The notes under the pieces are model-generated. The model saw only the letters and a program-made list of their open reading frames with translations, made no database searches and was not told where the DNA came from. Shown in pieces: positions 1-10,622 of a stretch of 64,000 nt of DNA. Numbering within the stretch: position 1 is the stretch's first letter; each line of letters begins with the position of its first letter. The DNA lies in the NCBI GenBank assembly GCA_012861695.1, contig JAAOOA010000086.1, positions 619,501 to 683,500 on the forward strand, written 5' to 3'. The translations under genes and the position numbers were made by a program. This DNA comes from Trematomus loennbergii. Taxonomy: Eukaryota > Chordata > Actinopteri > Perciformes > Nototheniidae.

Positions 1-1208
1 CATATGATTCAGGGTGGAATGCATTGTGACCTCTGATGTCGATACATTTCACATCATTTTCACTCGCTCTCTGTCATGGTCAGATTCACAATAGATATTG
101 CACTAATGATATTAATGACTCCCCTTAATAATCTGTTTCAGCAACCCCCCATTCTCTGAATATTCTCAGGGGATCTCTGAGGGGTTATCTGGGCTGATCC
201 CTGTGAATTTCACTATTTTCAGTTTATTTGGTAAGGGGCACATTTTGGCCCAAAGTAAGCATTTTTTGTGCAGATAGCTAAGCTAAGCATTTACTTGTGA
301 AAAATACCACAACCTCTCATGAGGCTGACGATGAGTATGTCGAAGTAATTTACGACAGTTTTCTTGGAATTAATAAAATAATGTTATCTTTTGATCAGTA
401 GTTATGAAATAGGAGATAACAAATGTTCCTTATTAAATAAATACTTTCTCTGTTGTTTTGGTAAATAATTTCTCAAAAATGTTGTCCTTCATTAATAAAG
501 ACAAGCTGAAAAATGCATTGCTTTAATAAAGTAATTGGTCAATTATTTCAACTATGAAAAATAGAATATATATTCAGGTATTCTTATTACGATACATTTG
601 AACCTAAGATAACATTTTTAAAATCTAATGTAAGTGGACCACTAGATGTTAGTATTGTTGGGAAATACACATGTACATTTAAAAAATATATTTATTTCTA
701 ATGCTCTCGGTTCGATATTATATTTGTTAAAAAATAGGTTTTATATTTTACTGCTTGTCAGTTCTGTTACGTTTATTCCTGTCTTTCGTATGAAGCTTTT
801 CCTATTAATGTTGTGATGTATGTGAACATGGCACAATCTGCAGCTGTTTGCAGGCCTTGCTCATCTTCCTGTCCCACATCACAATTACCATTAACAGCTA
901 CAATCACTGCTATAATCATTCTGTGCATTAGGAAAATGAAACATCACCAATATGTTCAGTGCATAACATAGTGTCAGATACACTGTAACACTCTCAGCAG
1001 CGCTGTGTCTTGCTCGAGTCATAAAAAGTAGCTTATGAATGTAAATCTTTGTAGATAATGATGTGGGAACAGATCCAGCGGAGAAATGTCCAGATTGAAA
1101 ACTATCTGCTAATTCACAACAGTCTGGATTTATGATTTTAGACATTATAGCACTGGTTGTCATAGTAACAACACAGAAACATGCTGGTTGCCATGTCATT
1201 AAAACGGT
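1..1208. other. No recognised feature
   Basis: A+T-rich DNA with scattered poly-T and poly-A runs. I see no convincing coding region, terminal repeat or RNA gene. The few open frames are short and resemble nothing I know. Confidence 0.5.
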
Positions 1209-1616
1209 GGGTTATGTATTGTAAGCCTAGTTCTATAAGCACAGGCGGAGCCCTCTACTGGACTCTATGGGTACTACTCTTCATCAATGATACGCGAGCG
1301 TTCACACACTGAATTTGCATTATCGTAGCCGGCCAATCAGGGCGAGCCTACCTGAATGCGCGCACAGGCCTCACAGTATATAAGGCAGCTACACCTCCTG
1401 ACTGTCATCCTACACCCTCTTCAGCGAGCGGCATAGGAAAGACAGGGCCCCTAGGTAGAGGGCTCCGCCTGTGCTTATAGAACTAGGGTTACAATACGTA
1501 ACCCACCGTTCTATCTCACACAGGCTCCGCCCTCTACTGGACTCTATGGGTACAGTGGGTGGAGCCCCGATGGATAAACGCCCTGTCGCCCCACAACATC
1601 GACCCCACACTGCACT
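1209..1616 (-). mobile_element. DIRS-like retroelement, terminal region
   Basis: A 47-bp inverted repeat (1209-1255 against 1458-1504, 45 of 47 matching) encloses a promoter-like segment. A 34-bp stretch ending CTCTATGGGTAC recurs directly at 1241-1274 and 1520-1553. Inverted terminal repeats plus internal complementary repeats are typical of DIRS elements, which integrate with a tyrosine recombinase and have no ordinary LTRs. DIRS coding remains lie on the minus strand at 5204-6390, on the other side of a younger insertion (1620-5199), so this should be the 3' end. The link between the two halves is inferred from position, and most of the recombinase gene is missing. Confidence 0.55.
1333..1385 (+). 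promoter_or_regulatory. CCAAT and TATA-type promoter in DIRS terminal repeat
   Basis: A CCAAT box (1333-1337) lies about 40 bp upstream of a TATATAA motif (1377-1383). In DIRS elements the terminal repeats are inverted, so a promoter at the 3' end points back into the element, as it does here. Activity is not shown. Confidence 0.4.
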
Positions 1617-2910
1617 TAACCTGTTCAACCCCGAGCCTGTTTTCCAGGTCTCAGGCTCGAAAATGACATTCCAGAACAAATGACCATACTACACTTCTAA
1701 AAGGGGAAAATTAATAATCTTTTTTCTCAAAGTAATGATAAACCTGTGAGTTGGATGTAGAAAAGTCAGAATCAATATAGATGTTTTTTATTTTAAAGAA
1801 AATTCAGATTGAACATAGTAAAATCTGTAATTATAGTGTCCGTCCAAAGATTCTTTTTTACTTATAGTGAAAACTACCCTTGGATGATGGGTTAGTAGAC
1901 TAAAAGCTTTAGGAATCCAAAGTACAACATATAATAGTACCCTGTATCAAGATTGATGCAAAACAAGTGACATTTGACCTATCTCTGGCCCCCCTTGGTC
2001 GATTTTGATGATTGACATCTCTTTTTAACCGTCAGAGCCAATGGATTCGAGGGAAAGTTCCACATACACACACAGGTTACCAAATAAGGAGTGAGAGTGA
2101 CTCATAGAAAAACCGGAAGCTGCGCTAGCCTCTGGTGGCTACCATTAGCAGCTAATTTTTATTCTCCGATTTTTGCATAAAAATTGAATTATGGATTATC
2201 AATAATCTTTTCAAAGTGACCGCACATTGGATTAACCTATGGATTAACCTTCAGCCGCGTTTTTTCTCGTTTTAATGCCATTGAACACGACTTTTGATCA
2301 GAATAACAGCTAAGGTGAGCATATCTCCGTGTTTTGCTACCTAAAGCTACGTCGTGTGTTGTCTGTATTTGCTTCCCCTGTCACGAGTTCTGATCGCTCA
2401 GTGATGATCCTTATATTTCTATAATCTGTGGAATCTCAGGATGTTTAGCTAAACTTGTTTGTGCAGATCCAATAAGTATATCGATCGGTATAGCTAGAGT
2501 TCTGTAATAACGGCATTAAGATTTTTCCGCTCAGGCAGATTCAGAGGCTCAGCGTTAGTCTTGTTTTTTTTGTTGCTAAACATGGTTCATATCATCAGTT
2601 AGCTGAGTTTCTTCCCGTTACATGGATATAAAACAATCATAGTTTATTCATATAAGAGCCCTCAGACGCTGTTTCCTGCAGACAGGGCCGTATCCATCAT
2701 TGAGGTCACCGAGGTCCGGACCTCGGTAATAATTTCCGAGCTGTGTATATAACAAACGTGTGAAATAACTGCACTAAACAGGGTTCTTTGTAGTACTTCC
2801 ATTTACTGCCGATGGGGGCGCTGCATAACTACGTAGCCTCGATTAAAGCAAACAGAAGAAGACAACATGTATCAACAAATCACCGCAGCCAGGACTTGTA
2901 TCGGAGCAGC

Positions 2911-3979
2911 GGAGGAGTGATGAGGTATCTAGAGATCTGACTCCAAGGAGGAGAGATGAGGTATCTAGAGATCTGAGTCCGAGGAGTGATGAGGTATCTA
3001 GAGATCTGAGTCCAGAGGAGTGATGAGGTATCTAGAGATCTGAGTCCAGAGGAGGAGAGATGAGGTATCTAGAGATCTGAGTCCAGAGGAGTGATGAGGT
3101 ATCTAGAGATCTGAGTCCAGAGGATGTGAGGTATCTAGAGATCTGAGTCCAGAGGAGTGATGAGGTATCTAGAGATCTGAGTCCAGAGGAGAGATGAGGT
3201 ATCTAGAGATCTGAGTCCAGAGGAGTGATGAGGTATCTAGAGATCTGAGTCCAGAGGAGAGATGAGGTATCTAGAGATCTGAGTCCAGAGGAGTGATGAG
3301 GTATCTAGAGATGTGAGTCCAGAGGAGGAGAGATGAGGTATCTAGAGATCTGAGTCCAGAGGAGGAGATGAGGTATCTAGAGATCTGAGTCCAGAGGATG
3401 ATGAGGTATCTAGAGATCTGAGTCCAGAGGAGAGATGAGTATCTAGAGATCTGAGTCCAGAGGAGGAGTGATGAGGTATCTAGAGATCTGAGTCCAGAGG
3501 AGTGATGAGGTATCTAGAGATCTGAGTCCAGAGGAGTGATGAGGTATCTAGAGATCTGAGTCCAGAGGAGAGATGAGTATCTAGAGATGTGAGTCCAGAG
3601 GAGAGAGATTAGGTATCTAGAGATCTGAGTCCAGAGGAGAGATGAGGTATCTAGAGATCTGAGTCCAGAGGAGATGAGGTATCTAGAGATGTGAGTCCAG
3701 AGGAGGAGAGATGAGGTATCTAGAGATCTGAGTCCAGAGGAGATGAGGTATCTAGAGATCTGAGTCCAGAGGAGAGATGAGGTATCTAGAGATGTGAGTC
3801 CAGAGGAGGAGAGATGAGGTATCTAGAGATCTGAGTCCAGAGGAGAGATGAGGTATCTCGAGATCTGAGTCCAGAGGAGTGATGAGGTATCTAGAGATCT
3901 GAGTCCAGAGGAGAGATGAGGTATCTCGAGATCTGAGTCCAGAGGAGGAGTGATGAGGTATCTAGAGATCTGAGTCCAG
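2911..3979 (+). repeat. Minisatellite, about 35-bp unit, roughly 30 copies
   Basis: A unit containing GAGGTATCTAGAGATCTGAG followed by TCCAGAGGAG repeats head to tail with 0-6 bp length changes in its GGAG/GAGAT spacer. Each unit contains the overlapping palindromes TCTAGA and AGATCT. Units are very similar, so the array expanded or homogenised recently. It lies wholly inside the hAT element. Confidence 0.95.
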
Positions 3980-4280
3980 CGGGCTGCTTGTGTTTCTGTT
4001 CATCAGGACATCATATGACCAGCAGATCCTGTGTGAACGCTCTACGTTAGTCAGTCGACGTCCGACAACATGCACACTAACTTATATTCCAGCCATAGGC
4101 TATACTTTGGTTTAAATTGCGTGAATAAACTAGCTAGAGAGCTAAAGTTAATTTCATTCATCCAATGTCAGAAGGATTACCTTTTAACAAACGTTGTAAT
4201 GCTTTTCTTTCATTTACATTTGAGTAAAACATTGAAGATATAACATTGTATTGTTTTCTTTTTACACTGACTCAGATATA

Positions 4281-4423
4281 ATGAAAAGACTACGTCAGTC
4301 GAAGCTCAGCTTTGGTAAGGAAGAGACAGGACAGGCAGAGAGAAAGAGAGAGAGAGAAAGTGATGGAAGTCAGGGAGGAACTGCAGGTACAGTCACACAA
4401 AGGAATGTAGGCTTAATAACCCC

Positions 4424-4424
<1 letters not shown>
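4281..4424 (+). pseudogene. Possible hAT transposase N-terminal remnant
   Basis: From the ATG at 4281 the frame reads MKRLRQSKLSFGKEE and then a lysine/glutamate/arginine-rich stretch. Starts of the form K-R-x-x-x-L-x-x-F/FG are common in ZMYM-type hAT transposases. The frame runs into a CTAT microsatellite with no BED finger or catalytic domain. A GCAG/GTAC junction near 4386 could be a splice donor. Its position inside an 8-bp-TSD hAT element supports the call, but the protein evidence alone is thin. Confidence 0.35.
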
Positions 4425-4473
<49 letters not shown>

Positions 4474-4482
4474 TTATCTATA
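4424..4482 (+). repeat. (CTAT)n microsatellite
   Basis: About 15 tetranucleotide units with one interruption (TTTATCT) near the end. Confidence 0.95.
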
Positions 4483-5203
4483 ACAATAGTCTTCATTTAC
4501 ACTATAGACAATAGGCATAATTTAAAACAACATATATCTATTGTAGTTATGATGTCATAATAACATACAATTGTATAAAACCACACAATTTGCTTACATC
4601 TTTGTTCTCTTTTGAGAATCAAACAAAACAGATTTAAATAAAAAAAATAATGCAAACAAACAAGTGAAATGAACTAAATTGCTGAATTGCTTTTAATTCA
4701 CTGGCAGGAGCGACAAGTGAGGAGGAGCAAACAGTGAACAACAAGGGAGATTGAACAAAGAGAAAGAGTAGAGGACAGAGAGAGTAATGAACAGGAAGAC
4801 AGAGAGACTAAGAAGATGGAAGAGAGGGTGCAGGTTATGGAAAGGAGAGAGACATGGAAAATCAATGTTGACAATGTTTTAGGATCATGTTAGCCTCTTC
4901 TGCACGTCCAGATCATTAATAGTAACAATCAACTGATTCTTATTTATTACACTTTCAAAAATAATTGATGCTGCAGCCCACTGACATGGTTTGAAATCAA
5001 TATATTATCCAATGTGTGACCCCCCACAGGACTTAAAAAGCACCTAACTAGATCATGAAAATCCCAAAAATCTCAGAGGGGTATACCCCCGAACCCCCTT
5101 ATCATGTTTGGACCTCGGTATTTAGGAAATCCTGGATACGGCCCTGCCTGCAGATAATGCGTTTTTTCGCCCAGGGGCGGGTCGATGGGCTTCAACAGGT
5201 TAA

Positions 5204-6390
5204 AGACTCAATGTGGATAGAATAGAGCCCAATGTACCGGACAGAGGCTCTAGACTCCCTTCCTCGCACCAACGTTGGAATCCCACCACTTCGTCCTGTA
5301 ACAGGCTGTGGTGGATCCTGCTCTTGCTGTCTGGATAGTCTGTTTAACTTTGTCAGACAGTCCACCCCTTCTCAGCCTGTCCCTTTCAGGAGCCAAGCCT
5401 GGAGAGGTTGGCCCAGAGTGGGTAACGCCCCTATTGCATCTGCTTCCTGAGACAGCGCCCCCAGAACGGAGGGACGGTCCAGGGCTGGCCCACCATCATT
5501 GTGTCCCCTCTGTGTACCACGGCGCCGAGCGGTGACCTGGGGCTACCGGAATGACCGACAACTGTTCTCGTCTCACCCTCTCCAGGAGTGGGGGAATGAG
5601 ACGCAGCGGTGAAAAGGCGTAGAGCAGCTATCTTGGCCATGGCTCGTGTGCAAACGTGGGGGGTGGATTGTCCTGCCGAGCCAGGGAGAACCACCATTCG
5701 TTGGCAGGGGCCCGCCTCTTGACATGAGGCCGGCCCCCCTGTTCTCTCGTCCCGGAATGTGGAGGGCCTTTAGAGATAAAAACATTCTCTGAGGCCCACA
5801 ACCACAGGTTCTCCGCTGCGCTCAACAAGGCGGCGGAGCTGACTCCGTCCTGCCTGTTGATGTAAGCCACTGTTGTGCGGTTGTCGCTCCTCACCAGCAC
5901 ATGTTTTCCCTGTAAGGGTTTGAAGGACCAGTACTACTGCCTGTAGCTCGAGAAGGTTGATGTGCCGGGTCTCTGTCAGAGGCCAGCCACCACCTATAGC
6001 TCTCTCTAGGCAGGTCCCTCCCCTTCAGCAAATGCTTTGGGGACCCCCAGTATCGGAGTGGCCCTCCACTGAAGGGGGGGATGGTCACCAGATGTTGTTT
6101 GTGTCTCTTGGGATCTAAACGAAGGCTGGCAAACCACCTCTGTAGGCAACGCATGTGCAGTAGCCCCAGCGGTACCACGTGGTGAGCAGCCGCCATGAGA
6201 CCCAAGGTCTGCATGATGGTCAGTGCTGTCACCGTTGGCCCCCGTCACAGTCTGAAAACTGCCTGAAGCAAGGACGTCTGTCTGTTCTCTGACAGAGTGG
6301 CACGTTGCCTGCCTCTCCCTCAATGGGTGCGTACACTGAACGTGCGTGGGGACAGGGAGTAGCCGAACGGTAGTCTGTTGTACTCGTAGG
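5204..6390 (-). pseudogene. DIRS-like pol: RT C-terminus, RNase H, start of tyrosine recombinase
   Basis: Read on the minus strand, fragments appear in pol order over several frames. A reverse-transcriptase C-terminal part has LGLLHMRCLQRWFASLRL (about 6180-6110). An RNase H segment has LVRSDNRTTVAYINRQ (about 5897-5850), then HIPGRENRGAGLMSRGGPL in another frame (about 5750-5695). A piece like the start of the recombinase core domain has KVKQTIQTARAGSTTACY (about 5380-5325). RT then RNase H then tyrosine recombinase is diagnostic of DIRS elements. Several frameshifts and stops make it non-functional. The TTAA element inserted at 5203/1616 separates it from the terminal region. Confidence 0.8.
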
Positions 6391-6758
6391 TAGGGCTCTC
6401 GACTAACTTTTTTCACCATCCTCCCGGAACCGTCCCGAAATACAATATAAGCCGTCCCGAAATTAATGTGGACCGTCCCAAATTTAAATATTAGTTTTTC
6501 TACATTATCATTAGTTAAAATCATTCAAAGTGACCTTTAACATAAATAAAACATCATACAAATCATTAGATGATAATTCATCAACCTTTTTATTTGAGTA
6601 ACGAAAAGTGACAAATTGCCGTTTACATGCGTGTAAGTTTACCTAAGGATGTGACCAGCATTTTAGCCAGGCGCACTGTGGCTTAACCCTGTGAGGGGAG
6701 GGCTCACACACAGCCAGGTCAGGACACTCCGCGTGCAACAGCGTAGCAGCCAAATGAA
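6391..6758 (+). mobile_element. hAT-type terminal fragment
   Basis: Begins TAGGGCTCTCGACTAAC, followed by subterminal repeats of CCGTCCCGAAAT type (6425-6485), the arrangement of one hAT subgroup. A younger hAT element (6759-9620) separates it from a BED-finger remnant at 9717-9993 that may be its transposase gene. The far end was not identified. Confidence 0.4.
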
Positions 6759-7083
6759 CAGTGGCGGCTGGTGGAAAATATTTTTGGTGGGGCTATGGAA
6801 ATGGTGACCAAACCATACTAGGTGTGGTCCGGGGGGATCCTCCCCAGAAGACATTTTTGAGAAATGACCCCTTAAATTATGACTTCTGGTGATGTTAGGG
6901 GGGGGGGGGAAGGACAAATTGAGGCTTAAAAATATGAGATAATCCATAATCTTCAGTGTGATTAGCTATGAATCTTCCAAAACTGTGCAACAGTACAGTA
7001 GGCCCACACAAACTGCAGAACACTGGTGCTTTAGGAACACTCAAATTATTTAATTCCCTCTTAAAATCAGGAGACTAAATACG

Positions 7084-7086
<3 letters not shown>

Positions 7087-7167
<81 letters not shown>

Positions 7168-7170
7168 TGT

Positions 7171-7211
<41 letters not shown>

Positions 7212-7243
7212 TGTGTGTGTGTGTGGTGTGTTGTGTGTGTGTG

Positions 7244-7285
<42 letters not shown>
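7087..7285 (+). repeat. (TG)n microsatellite
   Basis: About 199 bp of TG with several GG/TT interruptions. The cysteine/valine and histidine/threonine frames across it are translations of the repeat. Confidence 0.98.
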
Positions 7286-7286
<1 letters not shown>

Positions 7287-7590
7287 ATACTTGCCAACCC
7301 TCCCGATTTTCGCGGGAGACTCCCGATTTCATTGCCCTCCCGGTTTCCTCCCGGGGTCATATTTCTCCCGCATTTCTCCCGATTTTTGACAAAATCAGAT
7401 TTACTCACGACTGTTTCCACTCGGACTTTAATACAGCTACACCATTGTTTGGTTTCCATGGTAGCGCGTCTCTTTAGCAGCGCGTGCAACTCAAAGTCTG
7501 AGAGGGTGAGGAGATGAAAACTGAACAAGAATCGACAACTCGACCCTCTGCTCACTCCTTTCCTGTAAAATACAGGTCCAGCCCACACAT
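7286..7590 (+). mobile_element. Fragment with CATACTTGCCAACCCTCCCG end
   Basis: Starts directly after the TG tract and contains several copies of a CTCCCG motif (CCCTCCCGATTTTCGCGGGAG, then ACTCCCGATTT, CTCCCGGTTT, TCTCCCGATTTT). Clustered short subterminal motifs next to an end suggest a truncated DNA transposon, probably hAT. It is absent from the sister hAT copy at 42092-43470, so it arrived separately. Confidence 0.35.
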
Positions 7591-8040
7591 ATGCTCCATG
7601 GTGCTACAGGCATTGCCCTTACAACTACAATAAGCATGTAAATGTTAATCTACAGCTCCGGCGATCCACTAGCACCGGAGTCTCCACCTGCAGACGCAGC
7701 CATCCTCGACAACTACTGTAGCGTCACCTTGGATACGAGTCCAAACAACTCACAGACACACAGGCCAGGGCGCTGACAGGGCGCCCTTTGAGCATCAGGT
7801 CTGACGACGCTGATTGGCTGAAATTATGTTTCAGCGGCATAGTTTACAGATTGCAACAGTCAGCTTGTTGGCTGCTGCTGCTCTGGCTGAGGGCTCCTTT
7901 CTTACCGCCCGGACGAGAGAGGGTAATGATACACGCTGCGGCCAGGCAGGAAACATGTGACTTATCAATAACTTTAGACATCGTAAAACAATTTTAAACG
8001 AGATTTTATTGTAGATTATACATTTTACTGATACCAACTA

Positions 8041-9518
8041 CCGTAATTTTCGCACTATAAAGCGCACCTGAATATAAGCCGCAGCAGCTAAATTGAATGA
8101 TGTGTACATATATAAGCCGCACTGGACTATAAACCGCAGGTGTTTTAATGTTTAATTACCATATCTAAGGGTTCGTGCACAGAGGGGATTGTCGGGAAAG
8201 ATGGCTGTTTGAGGAAGCTCCCATTTATTAACATTTCAACAAACAAGTTGCATATTTGCATAACGTATTCAAGTGTTACCATTTAGTGCAATAGTAGCTA
8301 CAGAACATGTACTGTGCTGTGTAAACTGTACTGTATCACATAGCGTTTCAGACACACAAACTTTTCAACTTTCAAACTTAGGAGAGGTTACGTCTTCTTT
8401 GTGTTATAAGATAGGACTGGCAGGGTCAGTCAAACCTGGTCGTTATCCCGCGGAGCTCCTGTCCCGGTCCCTTGCGCTCTCTCTGCCCGGTGTCTACAGG
8501 GCTAGCCCGAGGATCCCCCGCTAGCATCCCCCGCTAGCAACAGGCCTTCAAAACAATGTTTATGGCGCATTTCCACTACACGGTCGGCCTCGGCCACGCT
8601 CGTACGGCTCGGTACGGCTTGGCCGCGTTGGGCCGACTCACTTCATGCTGCGCTTCCATTACAGTTTAGGAACTGGGGTAGTTACTATAGTAACGCAGTG
8701 TAGGCGGAAACACAACACAGCCGTTAGCTGTGAGCACTCAGAGCTCACAGCTCCTTATATATGTTCAGAAACTCGACAAAAGTTAAACAAGTACAAACCA
8801 CAGACTGTCTGTGTCATGGTGAATACAGTCGCTGCTTTATTTATGTCTGTATAGGCCGTTGTTGTGAGTGTGGACGGTCGGGGCATATACTGCGTTAGCT
8901 TAGCCGATCTCCATCTAGAAAAACACGAATTTTAAAAGTTTTTCGCCTGCCGTCTGTCTGCAGACTTGTCAAAGCATTAATTCATGGTTTTTACTAACCG
9001 GTATCAGTATGTTGTTACTTCGGCATCATTTTGAAACGTGTATTACAATTAAATCACGGTCAAATATGTCCATCTTGTTGTAGTTCTAGCCCTCTGCCAG
9101 CGCTCCTCTCTAGTTTAGCATACTCAGCCCGACTCAGCCCTGTTTGTTGGCCCCGATAGAACCACCTTTTGTCGGGCCAGAAAAGAGGTGAAAAAGTGGC
9201 CCCGGGCCGGCCCGGGCCGTAACTAGGCCTAGTGGAAGCGCAACCAAAAACGGGTACGGCACGACACGGCACGCTTAAAGCGAGCTCCGCGCTGTAGTGG
9301 AAATGCGCCATTAGAGGCGCTCCTGAAACAGCGTCAAAACGGGTATATTTCCCGGGCTTTAATATACGCTTTGTTTCACTCGTTTGTTGTTTTGCTCCTC
9401 CGTGTTTTCAGAGCAAGTCGTCGGAGCTGTAAAAATCCATAGATTAGCCGCACCGTTATATAAACCGCAGGGTCGAAAAATGGGAAAAAAGTCGCGGCTT
9501 ATAGTCCGAAAATTACGG
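8041..9518. mobile_element. TA-flanked MITE (Tc1/mariner-type target)
   Basis: TIRs CCGTAATTTTCGCACTATAA and its reverse complement with one mismatch (9499-9518), flanked by TA (8039-8040 and 9519-9520). The sister hAT at 43321 shows the empty site (ACCAATTATATAATATTT), confirming a simple insertion with TA duplication. A TA TSD fits Tc1/mariner-type elements. No transposase is seen. It is split by the element at 8563-9310. Confidence 0.75.
8563..9310. mobile_element. TTA-flanked non-autonomous element (Harbinger-like?)
   Basis: Perfect 18-bp TIRs TGGCGCATTTCCACTACA (8563-8580) and its complement (9293-9310), with TTA on both sides (8560-8562 and 9311-9313). A 3-bp TWA duplication suggests PIF/Harbinger or an ISL2EU-like group. 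About 340 bp of its interior (8718-9080) also occurs inside the palindromic family at 14604-16184 and 47874-51265, whose ends are unrelated. Confidence 0.65.
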
Positions 9519-9716
9519 TATATAATATTTACCTTGTTTATTAAAAAAATATATTTTTGTATTTATTTTTTAATTTTAATGACAATCAAACATGTGGGAA
9601 GAGGGGGGGCGGCGCCACTGCAAATGAATAATATAGAGACAAGTAGGCGACAACGTGTGACTTACTCACGGGGAATTTGAAGTTAAATGGAATTGGTTGC
9701 AAACTCCACATCTCCG

Positions 9717-9993
9717 GTGTGGGAATATTTTGGATTTAAGCCAAATCAACGAGGCGAACCTACAGACTTGAATGAGCCGGGCGGTGTGTCGCATTTGTTT
9801 TAAAAAGGTAGCAACAAAAGCTAGCAATACGACCAACCTTAAACTGCATCTGAAACACAATCACCCCATTTCCCAGCTGGAGCAAACACGGCAGCTGGAG
9901 ATGGAGAGCCCCCACCTTCCCGACAGTTTACAATCAAAGATGCATTTGCCCGACAATGCAAACATGTTGGTGTTCCTTGCTCGAAATCTTTGA
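9717..9993 (+). pseudogene. BED zinc-finger remnant of hAT transposase
   Basis: Translation starting at 9717 gives VWEYFGFKPNQRGEP. After a one-base frameshift near 9773 it continues AVCRICFKKVATKASNTTNL and then HLKHNHP. The aromatic WEYF start, C-x2-C pair and H-x4-H ending are the BED-finger pattern of ZBED/Ac-like hAT transposases. It breaks off by 9993 without a catalytic domain. It lies just right of the 9620 end of a younger hAT insertion and may belong with the hAT end at 6391. Confidence 0.75.
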
Positions 9994-10050
9994 AATACAG
10001 ATTTGGATATGGCCTGTTGAGGCATCTGGGTCTTTGTATGGACAGTGGAC

Positions 10051-10086
10051 TGTGTGTATGTGTGTGTGTATATATATACGGCAATT

Positions 10087-10129
<43 letters not shown>
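10051..10129 (+). repeat. Compound TG/TA/GA microsatellite
   Basis: TG units, then two TA runs, then about 12 GA units. Confidence 0.95.
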
Positions 10130-10309
10130 CTCTGTTTTCATTTATTGTTTTGGTTGTGTGTGATTTAATATTTTTTTAGAATTGTTTTATTTATTATATA
10201 TAATTTATATATTTGAATATTATTTCACATTTCATTTGCAATGTTGAATGTTCAATAAAAAGTTATGTTTGAAAGGATGTACTTTTATAATTATATATTA
10301 TCATTATGT

Positions 10310-10416
10310 CAGTGGTCTAAAATGGTCTTACAACGGTGCCGACAATTTTATCGTTTATCGCAATCATTTCCGGGAAAATGTATCGTCCAACAAAATTAAT
10401 TATCGTGACAGGCCTA
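10310..10416 (-). mobile_element. hAT right end
   Basis: Reading inward on the minus strand the end is TAGGCCTGTCACGATAATTA, followed by motifs of TATCGT/CGATAA type. This is a familiar hAT end in fish and other vertebrates. The partner end and TSD were not found. Confidence 0.5.
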
Positions 10417-10562
10417 GATTATGGCATAAGTTCTTACGAAGGTAATGATTGTATAAAAGCAAGGGTGTTCAATAAACAGATACCATCAGTTAGAGAGTCT
10501 GACCATCATTCAGCCGGGGATGCTACAATTATTATAGTGAATGTTTAAATTATATCAATAAA

Positions 10563-10622
10563 GAAAGCACATGGCTACTTAGCATGCAAAATGACCTGCA
10601 TGTTAAGTAGCCATATGCTTTC
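10563..10622. repeat. 26-bp hairpin with 8-bp loop
   Basis: 10563-10588 pairs with 10597-10622, 24 of 26 positions. The two mismatches would be G-U pairs in RNA. Function unknown; it could be a very small MITE core. Confidence 0.7.

Larger units (their letters stand above)
2683..5146 (+). mobile_element. hAT-like element nested in TTAA transposon
   Basis: Exact 8-bp TSD CCTGCAGA (2675-2682 and 5147-5154) with 14-bp TIRs CAGGGCCGTATCCA and TGGATACGGCCCTG. An 8-bp TSD and CAG-starting TIR are hAT hallmarks. It contains a 1.07-kb minisatellite, a short transposase-like start (4281) and a CTAT microsatellite. No full transposase remains, so it cannot be autonomous. Confidence 0.8.
1620..5199 (-). 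mobile_element. TTAA-flanked transposon, copy 1 (piggyBac-like, split)
   Basis: Flanked by TTAA (1616-1619 and 5200-5203). The ends are CCTGTTCAACCCC and, reversed, CCTGTTGAAGCCC. TTAA duplication with CCY-starting ends fits piggyBac-type elements; Kolobok elements also use TTAA. The body aligns with the copies at 35922-37096, 40308-41484 and 41542-44101. Without the hAT insertion at 2683-5146 and its 8-bp TSD, about 1.1 kb remains, the usual length of this family. No transposase frame is visible, so it is probably non-autonomous. It sits inside the DIRS-like element and is therefore younger. Confidence 0.7.
6759..9620. mobile_element. hAT element, CAGTGGCGG family, copy 1
   Basis: Exact 8-bp TSD CAAATGAA (6751-6758 and 9621-9628). 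Ends are CAGTGGCGGCTGG and GGCGGCGCCACTG. It aligns in blocks with the copy at 42092-43470: the left end (6759-7070), the block starting CTTGGATACGAGTCC (7729) and the right end. Copy-specific insertions are a TG tract with a hAT-like piece (7087-7590) and a TA-flanked element (8041-9518). No transposase frame remains. Confidence 0.85.

Noticed and set aside
2911..3979. CRISPR-like array
   Set aside because: Units are contiguous and near-identical with no unique spacers, in eukaryotic DNA. It is a minisatellite.
7067..7588. Long frames of histidine/threonine or cysteine/valine over TG tracts (also 17883-18548 and 39853-40216)
   Set aside because: They are direct translations of dinucleotide repeats with no conserved sequence outside the repeat.
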